Shown here: positions 8,472-17,010 of the stretch, piece by piece | How positions within the stretch are numbered: position 1 is the first letter of the stretch | How the letters are laid out: each line of letters begins with the position of its first letter | Source: Alphaproteobacteria bacterium | GTDB lineage: Bacteria > Pseudomonadota > Alphaproteobacteria > Rhizobiales > CAJQND01 | Reading direction: 5' to 3' | Assembly (NCBI GenBank): GCA_024227565.1 | Contig: JAAEUE010000008.1 | Span: 1-64,000, forward strand | Length of the DNA stretch: 64,000 nt | Notes under the pieces: model-generated | What the model was told of the DNA's origin: nothing | The model's database searches: none | The model's input: the letters and a program-made list of their open reading frames with translations, nothing else | Translations under genes and position numbers: made by a program

Positions 8472-9301
8472 ATGCATCTGAAATTCGAAGATGAGCAAGT
8501 TCGCCGTGCTTTGCAGGCTTCTTGGTCTCTGAAGACAGCGCCTCAATGGAGCCAAGAAAATCCGGCCAACGGCCAATGCAACGTGACGGCGGCTGTGATC
8601 CATGACCTGTTCGGCGGTGAGATCCTGCGAACGCCAATGCCCGGCGTGTTGCACTATTACAATCAGTTTGATGGCCAGCGTGCTGATCTCAGCGACAGCC
8701 AATTCACCGACCCCGGTGCTCGGTTTGCCGCTCCTGATCCTTACGAAGACCAGCCGACAACACGCGAAGCTGCGCTTGAGGGGATTCCCGAGGCAGAATA
8801 CACAGCGTTGAGGTCTGCATTGCTTGCAGAAATGGAGCATTACGAAGGTGGTTGCGACTGTGGGACGATCCGTTACCGGCTAACGTCTGCGCCCCTGTTT
8901 GTGCACTGCTGCCACTGCACCTGGTGCCAGCGGGAAAGTGGGGCGGCCTTTGCGTTAAATGCGATGATTGAAGCAGATCGTGTCGTATTGTTGGCCGGCG
9001 AGCCGGAGATTGTGGACACTCCCACAATCAGCGGCAAAAGGCAGAGTTTCATCGTTGCCCCAAGTGCCGCATAGCCGTGTGGAGCAACTATGCCATGGCC
9101 GTAGGGGACAAAGTGCGTTTCGTGCGCGTCGGAACCTTGGATGAGGCCCAGAGGATGCCGCCCGACATCCATATTTTCACCTCAACAAAACAACCGTGGC
9201 TGGAATTGGGGACGAAGACACCGGTTCACCCGGAGTTTTATGATCGCTCTGAGCTATGGCCGGCCGAGAGCCTGACCCGATTTGCAGCCTTGGAGAATTG
9301 A
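8472..9301 (+). pseudogene. YunG-like/GFA fusion broken by a frameshift
   Basis: The first ~120 residues match the YunG type (QWSQENPANGQCNVTAAV, then FGGEILRT and LHYYNQFDG). They are followed by a GFA domain (GGCDCGTIRYRL, HCCHCTWCQRESG). The frame stops at a TAG around 9072, but the next frame carries the rest of the GFA domain: EFHRCPKCRIAVWSNY, continuing to FAALEN at 9301. Joining the frames restores GKRQ-EFHRCPKC, a normal GFA zinc site, if one base is missing near 9043. Either the gene is a recent pseudogene or the assembly lost one base; the downstream frame is otherwise intact, which suggests the event is recent or artefactual. Confidence 0.75.
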
Positions 9302-9347
9302 GCATCTGCGCCGCCCGATCAGCAGGCGACGCAGAAAGTGGTTCAGT

Positions 9348-10295
9348 TCATCGCCCACATGCAGCGCTAATCGCATCCACATGCCGATGATCGGTGCCGC
9401 AGCAGCCGCCCATTACGGTCAGATTGGGCAGAAACGTCTTGAGGTCTCGATATTGGCCACCCAACTCGTTGGGGTTGCCTGCGTCCAGTTCTTCAGCATT
9501 GTCCAATTCCTCATGGCTCATGCGCGATGCATTGGCTCTGAGGCCCATGATCCGTTTTAACCATTCTGCGTTCCCGCCAAGCGCGCCTGCAAAGTGATCA
9601 GGGTGGGCACAATTGATCATGAAATAGGCCGGAGCAGAGCCCGTGTCGCGGTCCACCTGTTCAATGGCCTCGCCGAGGGGTTGGCCAGAGGGCAGGTTTC
9701 CATCGGTTTCTACCGTGAAGGATATGACGCAGGGGATCCCTGCTGCCTGGGCTGCCATCGCCACACCAACAGCCTCTTCCACATAGGTCAAGGTTACTGC
9801 TGAGACCATGTCGGCTCCAAGTTCGGTAAACCAGCCGATCTGTTGTGCGTGGTAATCCCGGGCTTGCGTTGGAGACATAAAGGTCTCCGGATTGTAGCCA
9901 TCGTCTTGTGGTCCCAGAGCACCGTTGATGACGAATGGAGACGCGGGAGTTTCAAATTCAGCCCGCAGCACCCTGAGAGCGCTGATAGCCTGTGCGTGTG
10001 CTGCCCTTAGATCGCCGGTAGAGATCTTGAGCTCATTGGCCCAGCGGCGGCTGGCCCGCCAGGTTGGGGTGTCCAATATAAAACCTTTCTTGTCGCGAAC
10101 GGCTATCTCGCAATATTTGCGCATATACCGGTCAATTGCTGCTCGGCCGTCTGGGGATTTCAGCAGAGTGAAGGCGGCAAAGAGTGGCAGGTCAAACGCG
10201 TCCAGAAACACCAAAGTGGTTTCAAGGCCACCATCGGTGAGAAATGGTTTGCCGTTCATTTGCGGAAGATTGTTGCGATAGAGAGCTTGGGTCAT
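9348..10295 (-). CDS. Homocysteine S-methyltransferase family protein
   Basis: A 315-residue single-domain TIM barrel of the homocysteine/betaine S-methyltransferase family. The zinc-binding cysteines are seen as MINCAHPDHF near residue 228 and GGCCGTDHRH near the C-terminus; the N-terminal FLTDGGLETTLVF segment is also typical. It probably moves a methyl group from a sulfonium or betaine donor to homocysteine or a related thiol in the cytosol. The donor cannot be told from sequence. It is a single gene on the minus strand with its own upstream gap. Confidence 0.85.
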   Translation of the reverse strand: MTQALYRNNLPQMNGKPFLTDGGLETTLVFLDAFDLPLFAAFTLLKSPDGRAAIDRYMRKYCEIAVRDKKGFILDTPTWRASRRWANELKISTGDLRAAHAQAISALRVLRAEFETPASPFVINGALGPQDDGYNPETFMSPTQARDYHAQQIGWFTELGADMVSAVTLTYVEEAVGVAMAAQAAGIPCVISFTVETDGNLPSGQPLGEAIEQVDRDTGSAPAYFMINCAHPDHFAGALGGNAEWLKRIMGLRANASRMSHEELDNAEELDAGNPNELGGQYRDLKTFLPNLTVMGGCCGTDHRHVDAISAACGR

Positions 10296-10357
10296 AGAGT
10301 GAATCCCTTTGTGTGGTTTTGGGGGTGCCGAATAGGGCGCAAATGCCCGACGGAAAA

Positions 10358-10786
10358 TCAGGCTGCATTCTGTGGTGTTGAGCGTGGGCCGTTCATCATG
10401 GCGTCCGCCACCTGGTTGTAAAAATCGGTCCAGGCCTTTCGCACGTCATCGATGAAGGCACTGCCAAGGTCTTGTTCCAGGGTCCAGACCAGAGCTTGGC
10501 CCACAGCTTCGTAATGGCTGTTTTTGACGCCATAACTCGCATGGCGACGACCTATCGCCTCAAGTTCTGGGGCTATGGTGTTTAGGGTGTGAGCGTTGAT
10601 AACCGCCAGATTCAGAGCGATCAGGAGTTTTTGGCGCTGGGCCGGCATTTCTGCAAACTTGAACAGATCCTGTATCTCCGGGGCGATTTCAAATAGCCGG
10701 GTATAGAAGAGATGGGCAGCATGGTCCGCAAAGGGACCGACGTTTCGCCAACTGCTGCGTAGTAACTCGACCTGTTTTGGTGTCAT
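10358..10786 (-). CDS. Globin (bacterial haemoglobin type)
   Basis: A 142-residue single-domain globin of the flavohaemoglobin/Vitreoscilla class. MTPKQVELLRSSW opens helix A, and the proximal-histidine segment is IGRRHASYGVKNSHYEAVG. There is no reductase domain, so it needs an external reductase for any nitric-oxide dioxygenase activity. The start at 10786 gives a normal globin; reading further upstream would add 68 Ser/Ala-rich residues lying across the end of the next gene. A group III truncated haemoglobin is encoded at 21216-21680. Confidence 0.88.
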   Translation of the reverse strand: MTPKQVELLRSSWRNVGPFADHAAHLFYTRLFEIAPEIQDLFKFAEMPAQRQKLLIALNLAVINAHTLNTIAPELEAIGRRHASYGVKNSHYEAVGQALVWTLEQDLGSAFIDDVRKAWTDFYNQVADAMMNGPRSTPQNAA

Positions 10787-10892
10787 TTTCGCTTCTCGCG
10801 TATGCTTGGTCCGGGAGCGCCGGACCATGGAGGGTGCAGCGCCCAGGGATCCCCTGAGCGCTGCGGTAGGCGACGGCAAAAACACAGTTGAA

Positions 10893-11546
10893 CTAGTTGC
10901 GACGCCTCCGATTGTTGCAACGCTTGAAGCCATTGCGGCGCTTGTTGCGAACCTTGAAACCGTGCGCCGTGCGGTTGCCACGATATTCACGGCTCAAACG
11001 CTTGCGCCCGTTACGCTTGAATTTGCGATCTCGTTTCTGGGCCCGCTTCAATTCGCGGCGATCCTTACGCTTCTGTTTGGCATCTTGGTTCTTCTCAACA
11101 GTCCGTTCGGCCTTGGCCGGGGCGTTCTGTTCTGTGGTTGAGATGCGCTTGGTTGTTGCGTGTGTTGGGCGCCCGTTTTCCCGCGTAACGCTCGCTGCTG
11201 CAGGCCGCTTGGCGCCGAGGCCAAGGTCTTCGCGCGTGATGCCTTGATTTGGCGGGCGTTGGTCGAGGCCAAGATCTTCGCGCGTAATGCCCAAATTGGG
11301 CGGAGACACATCGTTTCTGATGATGCCGCGAGGCGCAATACGACCAGCAATTGTTTGGGTTGTGCTTGCGGCAGGTTGAATGTTGCCAAGGCTGATGGCC
11401 TGGGCTTCATTTGCTGTGGGAATGGCGGTTGCCAAAGTGAGCGCGCCTGCAACACCAAGTGCTGCGGGCAGCGTGAGGGTGAGAGCGGTGCGAATTCCGG
11501 CTCGTCGAGCCAGGGTGCGCAGCCGCAGGAGGGGCTTTGTAGTCAT
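10893..11546 (-). CDS. Exported, strongly basic protein with short internal repeat (unrecognised)
   Basis: A 217-residue protein with an Arg-rich N-region and a hydrophobic signal stretch ending near NEAQAISLG, so probably exported. Residues ~82-112 carry two near-identical copies of N-x-GITREDLGL separated by ~16 residues. The final ~80 residues are almost entirely Lys, Arg, Asn and Gln, including NRRRRN at the end. I recognise no enzyme family. The composition suggests binding to an acidic surface such as polysaccharide, nucleic acid or the lipid A face. It is similar in character, not clearly in sequence, to the products at 11812 and 22816. Confidence 0.65.
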   Translation of the reverse strand: MTTKPLLRLRTLARRAGIRTALTLTLPAALGVAGALTLATAIPTANEAQAISLGNIQPAASTTQTIAGRIAPRGIIRNDVSPPNLGITREDLGLDQRPPNQGITREDLGLGAKRPAAASVTRENGRPTHATTKRISTTEQNAPAKAERTVEKNQDAKQKRKDRRELKRAQKRDRKFKRNGRKRLSREYRGNRTAHGFKVRNKRRNGFKRCNNRRRRN

Positions 11547-11811
11547 GTTTTTCCAATCTCAAAATGAAGTGCAGATGCGCGTGAACCGGTCCGGAGATCT
11601 GCCAAACACACCAGACCTTGAGCAGAAAGCCTGGCAGCGCAGTCCGGTTGCCGGTCACGCCATCCGGTTGAATTTTTTCAAGTGCGACGTCAGGGGTCGC
11701 AGCCCGTGGTTTTATTGACGGAAGGAGCGGTCATCGCCACGGGCCGCGGGGAGAGTGATGCAAGCGCCAGGAGGGGTCGCTTGCGCCTATTCAGACGTTG
11801 CGTCATGCGGC

Positions 11812-12138
11812 TTAGTAGTAGTAGCCACCGTGCATGCAACGGTTGTACTTCTTCCACCAGTAGCGCGAACCGGTCCACTTGGCTTTCTTGTAGAAGTAGC
11901 CGCAGCCACCGAAGCCATAGCCGTAGTGCTTGAAGCCGTGGCCGTAGCCCCAGCCGTGACCAAAGTGCCGGTTGTGGCGACGGAAACGCTTGAAGCGCTT
12001 GCCACCATTGTGGCCAACTTTAACAACCAGATCAGCATTCTGGAAACCTGCGGCGCCGCTGGTGGCTGCGCTTGCAGGAGAGGCCAGGGCGATTGCACCA
12101 GCGATGGCTGCTGCGATTGCGATTGTCTTCGTGTTCAT
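11812..12138 (-). CDS. Small exported Gly/His/Tyr-rich protein
   Basis: A 108-residue protein with a clean signal peptide (MNTKTIAIAAAIAGAIALAS, cleavage after SPASA) and a strong AAAGGAA ribosome site upstream. The mature part is rich in Gly, His, Lys, Phe and Tyr (HGWGYGHGFKHYGYGFGGCGY) and ends in SRYWWKKYNRCMHGGYYY with two cysteines that could pair. I recognise no enzyme domain; many alphaproteobacteria encode small surface proteins of this style. The start at 12138 is fixed by the signal peptide; the frame further upstream has no such feature. Confidence 0.7.
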   Translation of the reverse strand: MNTKTIAIAAAIAGAIALASPASAATSGAAGFQNADLVVKVGHNGGKRFKRFRRHNRHFGHGWGYGHGFKHYGYGFGGCGYFYKKAKWTGSRYWWKKYNRCMHGGYYY

Positions 12139-12385
12139 TTCTTCGTTCCTTTTTTTCGTTTGTGTTGAGCCGCGGTTGGTGCGGCGTTGTTGAGGAACGT
12201 TATGACGGAGTTCTGTATCGGTCTGATTTCTGAAAACCGGGTATCTTGTTTCGTTTGTTTGAAGGCGTGTTTCGATTGTTTCAGGGCACGGCTGTGCCAA
12301 AGACATGCCAATTGCTTGGTTTTGTAAGGCTTGACCATTAGATTGGCGCCATACTCATGATTCGTGTGGTGGGCCAGCTTTTCCA

Positions 12386-13273
12386 ATGCCGATAAACTCA
12401 ATGACAGGATTTTCCCGGGCGGACGGCGCTCTGGGCTCAGTCAGTTGGCACTGGGAGCTTAAGAGCGTGAACGGGCGCGGGTTGGATGTGCGTTGCCGTA
12501 TGCCCTCGGGCCTGGAGGCGTTTGAACAGAAGGTGAGGGCGGCCGTTTCGGCCAGTTTGGCCAGAGGCAACTGTCAAATTTCCCTCAACCTGGTGCGTGA
12601 GCAGGATGGCCGGGCCATAAAGATCAATCATGACGTCCTGGATGCGCTGGTCGCTGCAGCTGAAGGTCTGAAGGACAAGATAAACGCAAGTCCCCCGACG
12701 TTAGACGGCTTGCTGGCCATCAAAGGGGTTGTGGAAGTTGCTGAGCCCGAAGAGACCGAAGCAGATCGGCAGGCCCTGGCCGCAGCCCTGATGAGCAGCC
12801 TGGAGGCAGCGTTGAAGGATCTCGTAGGTGCACGAGCCGAAGAAGGCAGTAAGTTGCATGACCTTCTCAGCGGCCAGATCAGCCAAATAGAAGATCTAAC
12901 CGAACAGGCGCGGCAATCGCCGGCGCGAACGCCGGAAATGATCAAGGCCCGTTTAACAGACCAGGTGGCAAAACTGCTCGAAAGTACGTCAGCGCTGGAT
13001 CCTGATCGGTTGCATCAAGAAGCGGTCATGCTGGCGGCCAAGGCAGATATTCAAGAAGAGCTAGACCGCCTGGATGCGCACGTTACCGCCGCGCGAGATC
13101 TAATGGCAGGCGTGGGTCCGCATGGGCGTAAACTTGATTTTCTCACCCAAGAATTCAACCGTGAGGCCAACACGCTGTGCTCCAAAGCCAATGACACATC
13201 CGTCACGTCACTCGGATTGGAGATGAAGGCGGTTATTGATCAAATGAAAGAGCAGGTTCAGAACATTGAGTGA
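12386..13273 (+). CDS. yicC: YicC family endoribonuclease-like protein
   Basis: A 295-residue protein of the YicC family, which in E. coli has ribonuclease activity and affects small-RNA stability. The N-terminal signature MTGFSRADG and the C-terminal block GRKLDFLTQEFNREANTLCS followed by KANDTSVTSLGLEMK are both intact. The start at 12386 precedes PINSMTGFS directly. The stop overlaps the TTG start of gmk by 8 nt, the usual yicC-gmk arrangement, so the two are very likely co-transcribed. Confidence 0.93.
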   Translation: MPINSMTGFSRADGALGSVSWHWELKSVNGRGLDVRCRMPSGLEAFEQKVRAAVSASLARGNCQISLNLVREQDGRAIKINHDVLDALVAAAEGLKDKINASPPTLDGLLAIKGVVEVAEPEETEADRQALAAALMSSLEAALKDLVGARAEEGSKLHDLLSGQISQIEDLTEQARQSPARTPEMIKARLTDQVAKLLESTSALDPDRLHQEAVMLAAKADIQEELDRLDAHVTAARDLMAGVGPHGRKLDFLTQEFNREANTLCSKANDTSVTSLGLEMKAVIDQMKEQVQNIE

Positions 13274-13916
13274 CCGATCAGCCGGTAGCCCCATAGAACG
13301 GCGCGGGCTGATGCTCGTGCTGTCATCTCCATCTGGGGCAGGTAAATCCACACTAGCGCGTGATTTGTTGGCCAAAGATGAAGCCATCACCATGTCCGTT
13401 TCGGTGACAACCCGCGAACCGCGCGAGGCCGAGGTGGATGGCAAAGACTATTATTTCATCTCCCAGCAGCAGTTCGCGAAAATGCGCGACGCAGGAGAGC
13501 TTTTGGAATGGGCCGAAGTTTTCGGGAATTCCTACGCAACGCCCCGTGGCCCGGTTGAGGCCGCCTTGGCCGAAGGGCGCGACGTGCTGTTCGATATTGA
13601 CTGGCAGGGCACCCAGCAGTTGGTGGAAGCCATGGCCGAAGACCTGGTACGTGTTTTCATATTGCCTCCTTCAGCCGAAGAACTCAGCCAGCGCCTGATC
13701 AACCGTGCACAAGACAGCGCCACCGTGGTGGCAAAACGCATGGCCGAAGCCGCGAACGAAATCAGTCATTGGGCTGAGTATGAGTATGTCATTATCAATG
13801 ACGATCTTGAGAGGGCCAAGTCGGCTCTTGCTGCAATCTTGACCGCAGAGCGGTTGAAGCGCAAACGGCGCACCGGCCTGAGCGAATTCACACGCAAACT
13901 GGTTCAGAAACTCTGA
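13266..13916 (+). CDS. gmk: Guanylate kinase
   Basis: A 216-residue guanylate kinase converting GMP to GDP with ATP. The P-loop SPSGAGKST lies near residue 21, and the GMP-binding region SVSVTTREPREAEVDGKDYY follows. The FDIDWQGTQQL strand and the RAQDSATVVAKRM lid segment are also present. The start is TTG at 13266, inside the end of yicC; an ATG at 13311 would begin at the first beta strand and is less likely. It is an essential nucleotide enzyme of normal length. Confidence 0.95.
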   Translation: MSDRSAGSPIERRGLMLVLSSPSGAGKSTLARDLLAKDEAITMSVSVTTREPREAEVDGKDYYFISQQQFAKMRDAGELLEWAEVFGNSYATPRGPVEAALAEGRDVLFDIDWQGTQQLVEAMAEDLVRVFILPPSAEELSQRLINRAQDSATVVAKRMAEAANEISHWAEYEYVIINDDLERAKSALAAILTAERLKRKRRTGLSEFTRKLVQKL

Positions 13917-13931
13917 TCAGGTCAATCCAGG

Positions 13932-14729
13932 TCAGCTTGTGCGGGTCTTCTTGACCCAGAATTCACGCGGCAAAAGTTTCTTGGGTCCGTGCTCCATCAG
14001 CTCAAAGCTTGATTGGTCGGAAATAACGTTCCAGCGAAACTTGTAGCTTCGGGTCAGATGGTTTCGCAGGAAGTGCACGGTGGGATACATGGAATCCAGC
14101 AGAATGAAGGCCCCCTTGTGGAAGGTGCTCTCATAGAGAAGCACGTCAGCCACGACTTGCCGTCTTAGATGGTTTTCGCCAATTTGAAACGACAGCCCGC
14201 GCACTTCGCCCACCACATCTGCCGCACCCGGACCATCGACATAGATGAAGTCTGGCACCACATTAGGGAGCTTCTGGAATTTGAAGCAAAGTTGGCCATT
14301 GAGCTCGCTTGCCACAATCTTTGAATGGCTCATGGAGACGAACTCTTTGAGGTCGGCGGGTATTTTAACCGCCGTGTTATCCATCCATTCTTCGCTCGAT
14401 TCTACGCTGTGCAGCATCGGTGGCGTGTCGCTGGGCTGTTCGCGCTGGTTCATTTGAAGCGCATGAGCCAAAACGATGGTGCTGAACCCGGAGCCAAACT
14501 CAAGGACGGTCTGGGGTTTGCGGACCCGCACCAACCGGTGCATGTTCGCAAGGTCTGTAAAGACCGGAATAACTTCGATTTCGTTGCCCAAGTTCAAGCA
14601 GTCCAGGACCCCGTTTGATTCCAGATATCTTTTGGCGTTCTGTTTGATTTGCCCTCTAAAAATGTATCGCAGAACCCTGATTGGGTTCAAAATTGTGTAA
14701 AAAAATTTGCTTCGATACTTATAGAACAT
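13932..14729 (-). CDS. Class I SAM-dependent methyltransferase-like protein
   Basis: A 265-residue protein with a Rossmann-type motif I, VLEFGSGFSTIVLAHAL, near residue 77 and a later acidic strand DFIYVDGPGAADV. A basic, aromatic N-terminus (MFYKYRSKFFYTILNPIRV) could sit against the membrane. The substrate is unknown; the layout resembles methyltransferase-like proteins found near polysaccharide or glycosylation genes. The start at 14729 is chosen because the upstream 18 codons look non-coding. It is convergent with gmk with only a 15-nt gap. Confidence 0.65.
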   Translation of the reverse strand: MFYKYRSKFFYTILNPIRVLRYIFRGQIKQNAKRYLESNGVLDCLNLGNEIEVIPVFTDLANMHRLVRVRKPQTVLEFGSGFSTIVLAHALQMNQREQPSDTPPMLHSVESSEEWMDNTAVKIPADLKEFVSMSHSKIVASELNGQLCFKFQKLPNVVPDFIYVDGPGAADVVGEVRGLSFQIGENHLRRQVVADVLLYESTFHKGAFILLDSMYPTVHFLRNHLTRSYKFRWNVISDQSSFELMEHGPKKLLPREFWVKKTRTS

Positions 14730-14845
14730 GGGAGGTCGTCGGCTCTGGCTGGAATGATGTGATGAGCGCCCACAGCCCATCAACAGACGCCCCCACTAGA
14801 CCAATAGTAAAACGGGATCAACAATCTTGACCCCGCGCTGCCGTT

Positions 14846-15457
14846 TTAGCGCTCTGAAAGGGCCAATCTCAAACCCAAGAAGCCAAATGTGGCAGCAAAG
14901 GAGCCCCTAAGCCATGTCATCACTCGTGGGCGCGAGATGACAAATTTCCGAGCAAGAGAGGCCGTCGCACCGTAACCTACAAATATCACAAAGGTGAGCA
15001 GCATGAAGATGGCGGCAAGCAAAACAAGCTGTGGTGTGGGGTTGGCAAGGTTGGCAGGCACAAATTGCGGCAGAAAAGCCAGGAAGAACAGAGACAGCTT
15101 TGGATTGAGCACATTCAAGAGCATGCCGGTAACAACAACGTGGCGTGCCGCGGTGGGCTCATTGTGTTCATCAACCGACAGGGCGCCGCCTTCACGCAGG
15201 ATGCTCCAAGCCATATAGAACAAATATGCTACGCCCAGGTATTTGACGATTTGAAAGGCCAATGCACTGGTGTGAAGGATCGCAGCCAGACCGACGATGC
15301 TCGCCAGTGCTGCAGGCAGAATCCCCAAGGTGCAGCCAAAAGCTGCAGCAACGCTCAGTTTGAAACCGCGGCCCAGGCCAACCGCCAGTGTATAGAGCAC
15401 TCCCGTGCCAGGCAGCAAAACCACAACAATGCTGGTCAAAAGATACTCGAGGCTCAT
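14846..15457 (-). CDS. LysE family amino-acid exporter
   Basis: A 203-residue inner-membrane protein of the LysE/RhtB family with six hydrophobic helices. Typical features are the N-terminal LLTSIVVVLLPGTGVLYTLAV (PGP-like PGT), GRGFKLSVAAAFGCTLG, and the central NVLNPKLSLFFLAFLPQF. Members export amino acids or their analogues. The ATG at 15457 has AGGAG 8 nt upstream, so it is preferred to a GTG at 15466 that lies in that ribosome site. An imperfect hairpin at 14814-14834 just beyond the stop could be its terminator. Confidence 0.88.
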   Translation of the reverse strand: MSLEYLLTSIVVVLLPGTGVLYTLAVGLGRGFKLSVAAAFGCTLGILPAALASIVGLAAILHTSALAFQIVKYLGVAYLFYMAWSILREGGALSVDEHNEPTAARHVVVTGMLLNVLNPKLSLFFLAFLPQFVPANLANPTPQLVLLAAIFMLLTFVIFVGYGATASLARKFVISRPRVMTWLRGSFAATFGFLGLRLALSER

Positions 15458-15665
15458 TCGTCTCACTCCTTATTGCCCAGCCGTTGCTGGCGTCTGCATG
15501 CAAACCTATCGGCTGAATTCAGCACCCGCAACGTGCAGAGCCAGGGCGATGACGAATTCCCCCTTCCCAATGGGTTCATCCTCTGATTTAACGTGAAGGT
15601 GAGCGAAGTCAAATCCGCAAAAGGGGGACGTACCCCCAGGCGGAGCGGAGAATGGGAAAGCTTAG

Positions 15666-16529
15666 ATGAGATTTGAAGCGCCGACGACAGTTGAAGACGC
15701 CGTTTCGTTGCTGGCCGCAGAATCCGGGATGGCCCGGGTTCTCGCGGGTGGCACGGATCTGCTGGTGCAAATGAAATCAGGCATATCAGAGCCAGATTTG
15801 GTTGTGGACATCAAACGCATTGCTGCACTGCACGAGATATCCGAGGAAGATGGCGGTTTTCGCATTGGGGCCGCTGTGCCGGGCATTGCTCTTGGCGAAC
15901 ATGCCGGCGTGAAAGCTGCGTGGCCAGGTGTGGTTGAGGGCACAGAGCTCATAGGCTCAACCCAAGTGCAAGGCCGCGCCACGATGGTCGGGAACTTGTG
16001 TAACTGCTCACCAGCGGCAGACAGCGTTCCAGCAATGGCTGCCGCCGGAGCGATTGCTCGCGTGGTTGGACCTAATGGTTCTCGCGACGTGCCGGTCGAA
16101 GACATTGCCCAAGGACCCGGTAAGTCAACCTTGGCCAAGGGTGAGTTGGTTGACTCTGTGTTGCTGCCCGCACGGCCAGATCATGCAAGCGATGCATATT
16201 TGCGCTTTATCCCGCGCACTGAGATGGACATTGCGGTCGTTGGGTGCGGCGTCAACCTGGTACTGGACGCAAACGGCACCTGTACGGATGCCCGTGTGGC
16301 ACTTGGCGCCGTGGCTGCACGGATCTTCCTCGTGCCGGCCGCTGCAGATGCGCTCATTGGTACATCGGTGGACGATGCAGCTCTTGATGCGGTTGCAGCA
16401 GCATGCTCTGCCGCCGCAACCCCGATTGACGATAAGCGCGGCACGGTTGAGTTCCGCAAGAAAGTCTCCGGTGTGCTGGCTCGCCGGGCCGCAACAATTG
16501 CGCGCGATCGCGCCAAAGGAACTGCCTAA
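15666..16529 (+). CDS. Molybdenum hydroxylase, FAD-binding medium subunit
   Basis: A 287-residue FAD-binding subunit of the xanthine dehydrogenase/CO dehydrogenase family (CoxM/CutM type). It shows AGGTDLLVQMKSG in the first FAD loop and STQVQGRATMVGNLCNCSPAAD as the second pyrophosphate-binding segment, then the C-terminal CO_deh_flav_C domain. It passes electrons from the iron-sulfur subunit to an acceptor. It is the first gene of an M-S-L operon; its stop overlaps the next ATG. The ~200-bp gap upstream, shared with the divergent LysE gene, probably holds the promoter. Confidence 0.9.
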   Translation: MRFEAPTTVEDAVSLLAAESGMARVLAGGTDLLVQMKSGISEPDLVVDIKRIAALHEISEEDGGFRIGAAVPGIALGEHAGVKAAWPGVVEGTELIGSTQVQGRATMVGNLCNCSPAADSVPAMAAAGAIARVVGPNGSRDVPVEDIAQGPGKSTLAKGELVDSVLLPARPDHASDAYLRFIPRTEMDIAVVGCGVNLVLDANGTCTDARVALGAVAARIFLVPAAADALIGTSVDDAALDAVAAACSAAATPIDDKRGTVEFRKKVSGVLARRAATIARDRAKGTA

Positions 16530-17005
16530 TGTCTCAAGTTCATGTTCACACCAAGATTAACGGCGATACGACGGAATTCCTCTGCGAAGCCGATGAACCT
16601 CTACTGGATGTATTGCGTGACCGCCTGGGGCTGACCGGGGCCAAGGAAGGCTGCGGTACCGGTGACTGCGGTGCCTGCTCGGTGATGGTTGATGATCGCC
16701 TCGTCTGTTCCTGCCTGGTGCTTGGCGCCGAGGCTGAAGGTCGCACGATCGAAACGATTGAAGGAATGGCCGATGGGGAGAAATTGCATCCCCTGCAGCA
16801 GAAGTTCCTGGATCATGCAGCTCTGCAATGCGGGATCTGCACGCCTGGTTTTCTGGTGGCCGCGAAGGCCCTGCTGGATCACAACCCCGATCCAACCGAA
16901 ACTGAGGTGCGCTACTGGCTCGCCGGCAATCTGTGCAGGTGCACCGGTTATGACAAGATTGTCCGCGCGGTCATGGATACCGCCGCTGAGATGAGAGGAG
17001 CTTAA
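16529..17005 (+). CDS. Molybdenum hydroxylase, 2x[2Fe-2S] small subunit
   Basis: A 158-residue iron-sulfur subunit. The plant-type cluster is bound by EGCGTGDCGACSVMVDDRLVC near residues 40-63, and the second cluster by CGICTPGF near residue 100 and LCRCTGYDKIV near residue 137. The arrangement is the standard one for CoxS, NdhS and related subunits. Its ATG overlaps the stop of the medium subunit and the large subunit follows after 5 nt, so the three form one complex from one transcript. Confidence 0.93.
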   Translation: MSQVHVHTKINGDTTEFLCEADEPLLDVLRDRLGLTGAKEGCGTGDCGACSVMVDDRLVCSCLVLGAEAEGRTIETIEGMADGEKLHPLQQKFLDHAALQCGICTPGFLVAAKALLDHNPDPTETEVRYWLAGNLCRCTGYDKIVRAVMDTAAEMRGA

Positions 17006-17010
17006 GGATC

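Noticed and set aside
10787..10990. A 68-residue N-terminal extension of the globin
   Set aside because: The extension overlaps the end of the neighbouring gene and is low-complexity; MTPKQVELL is a standard globin start.
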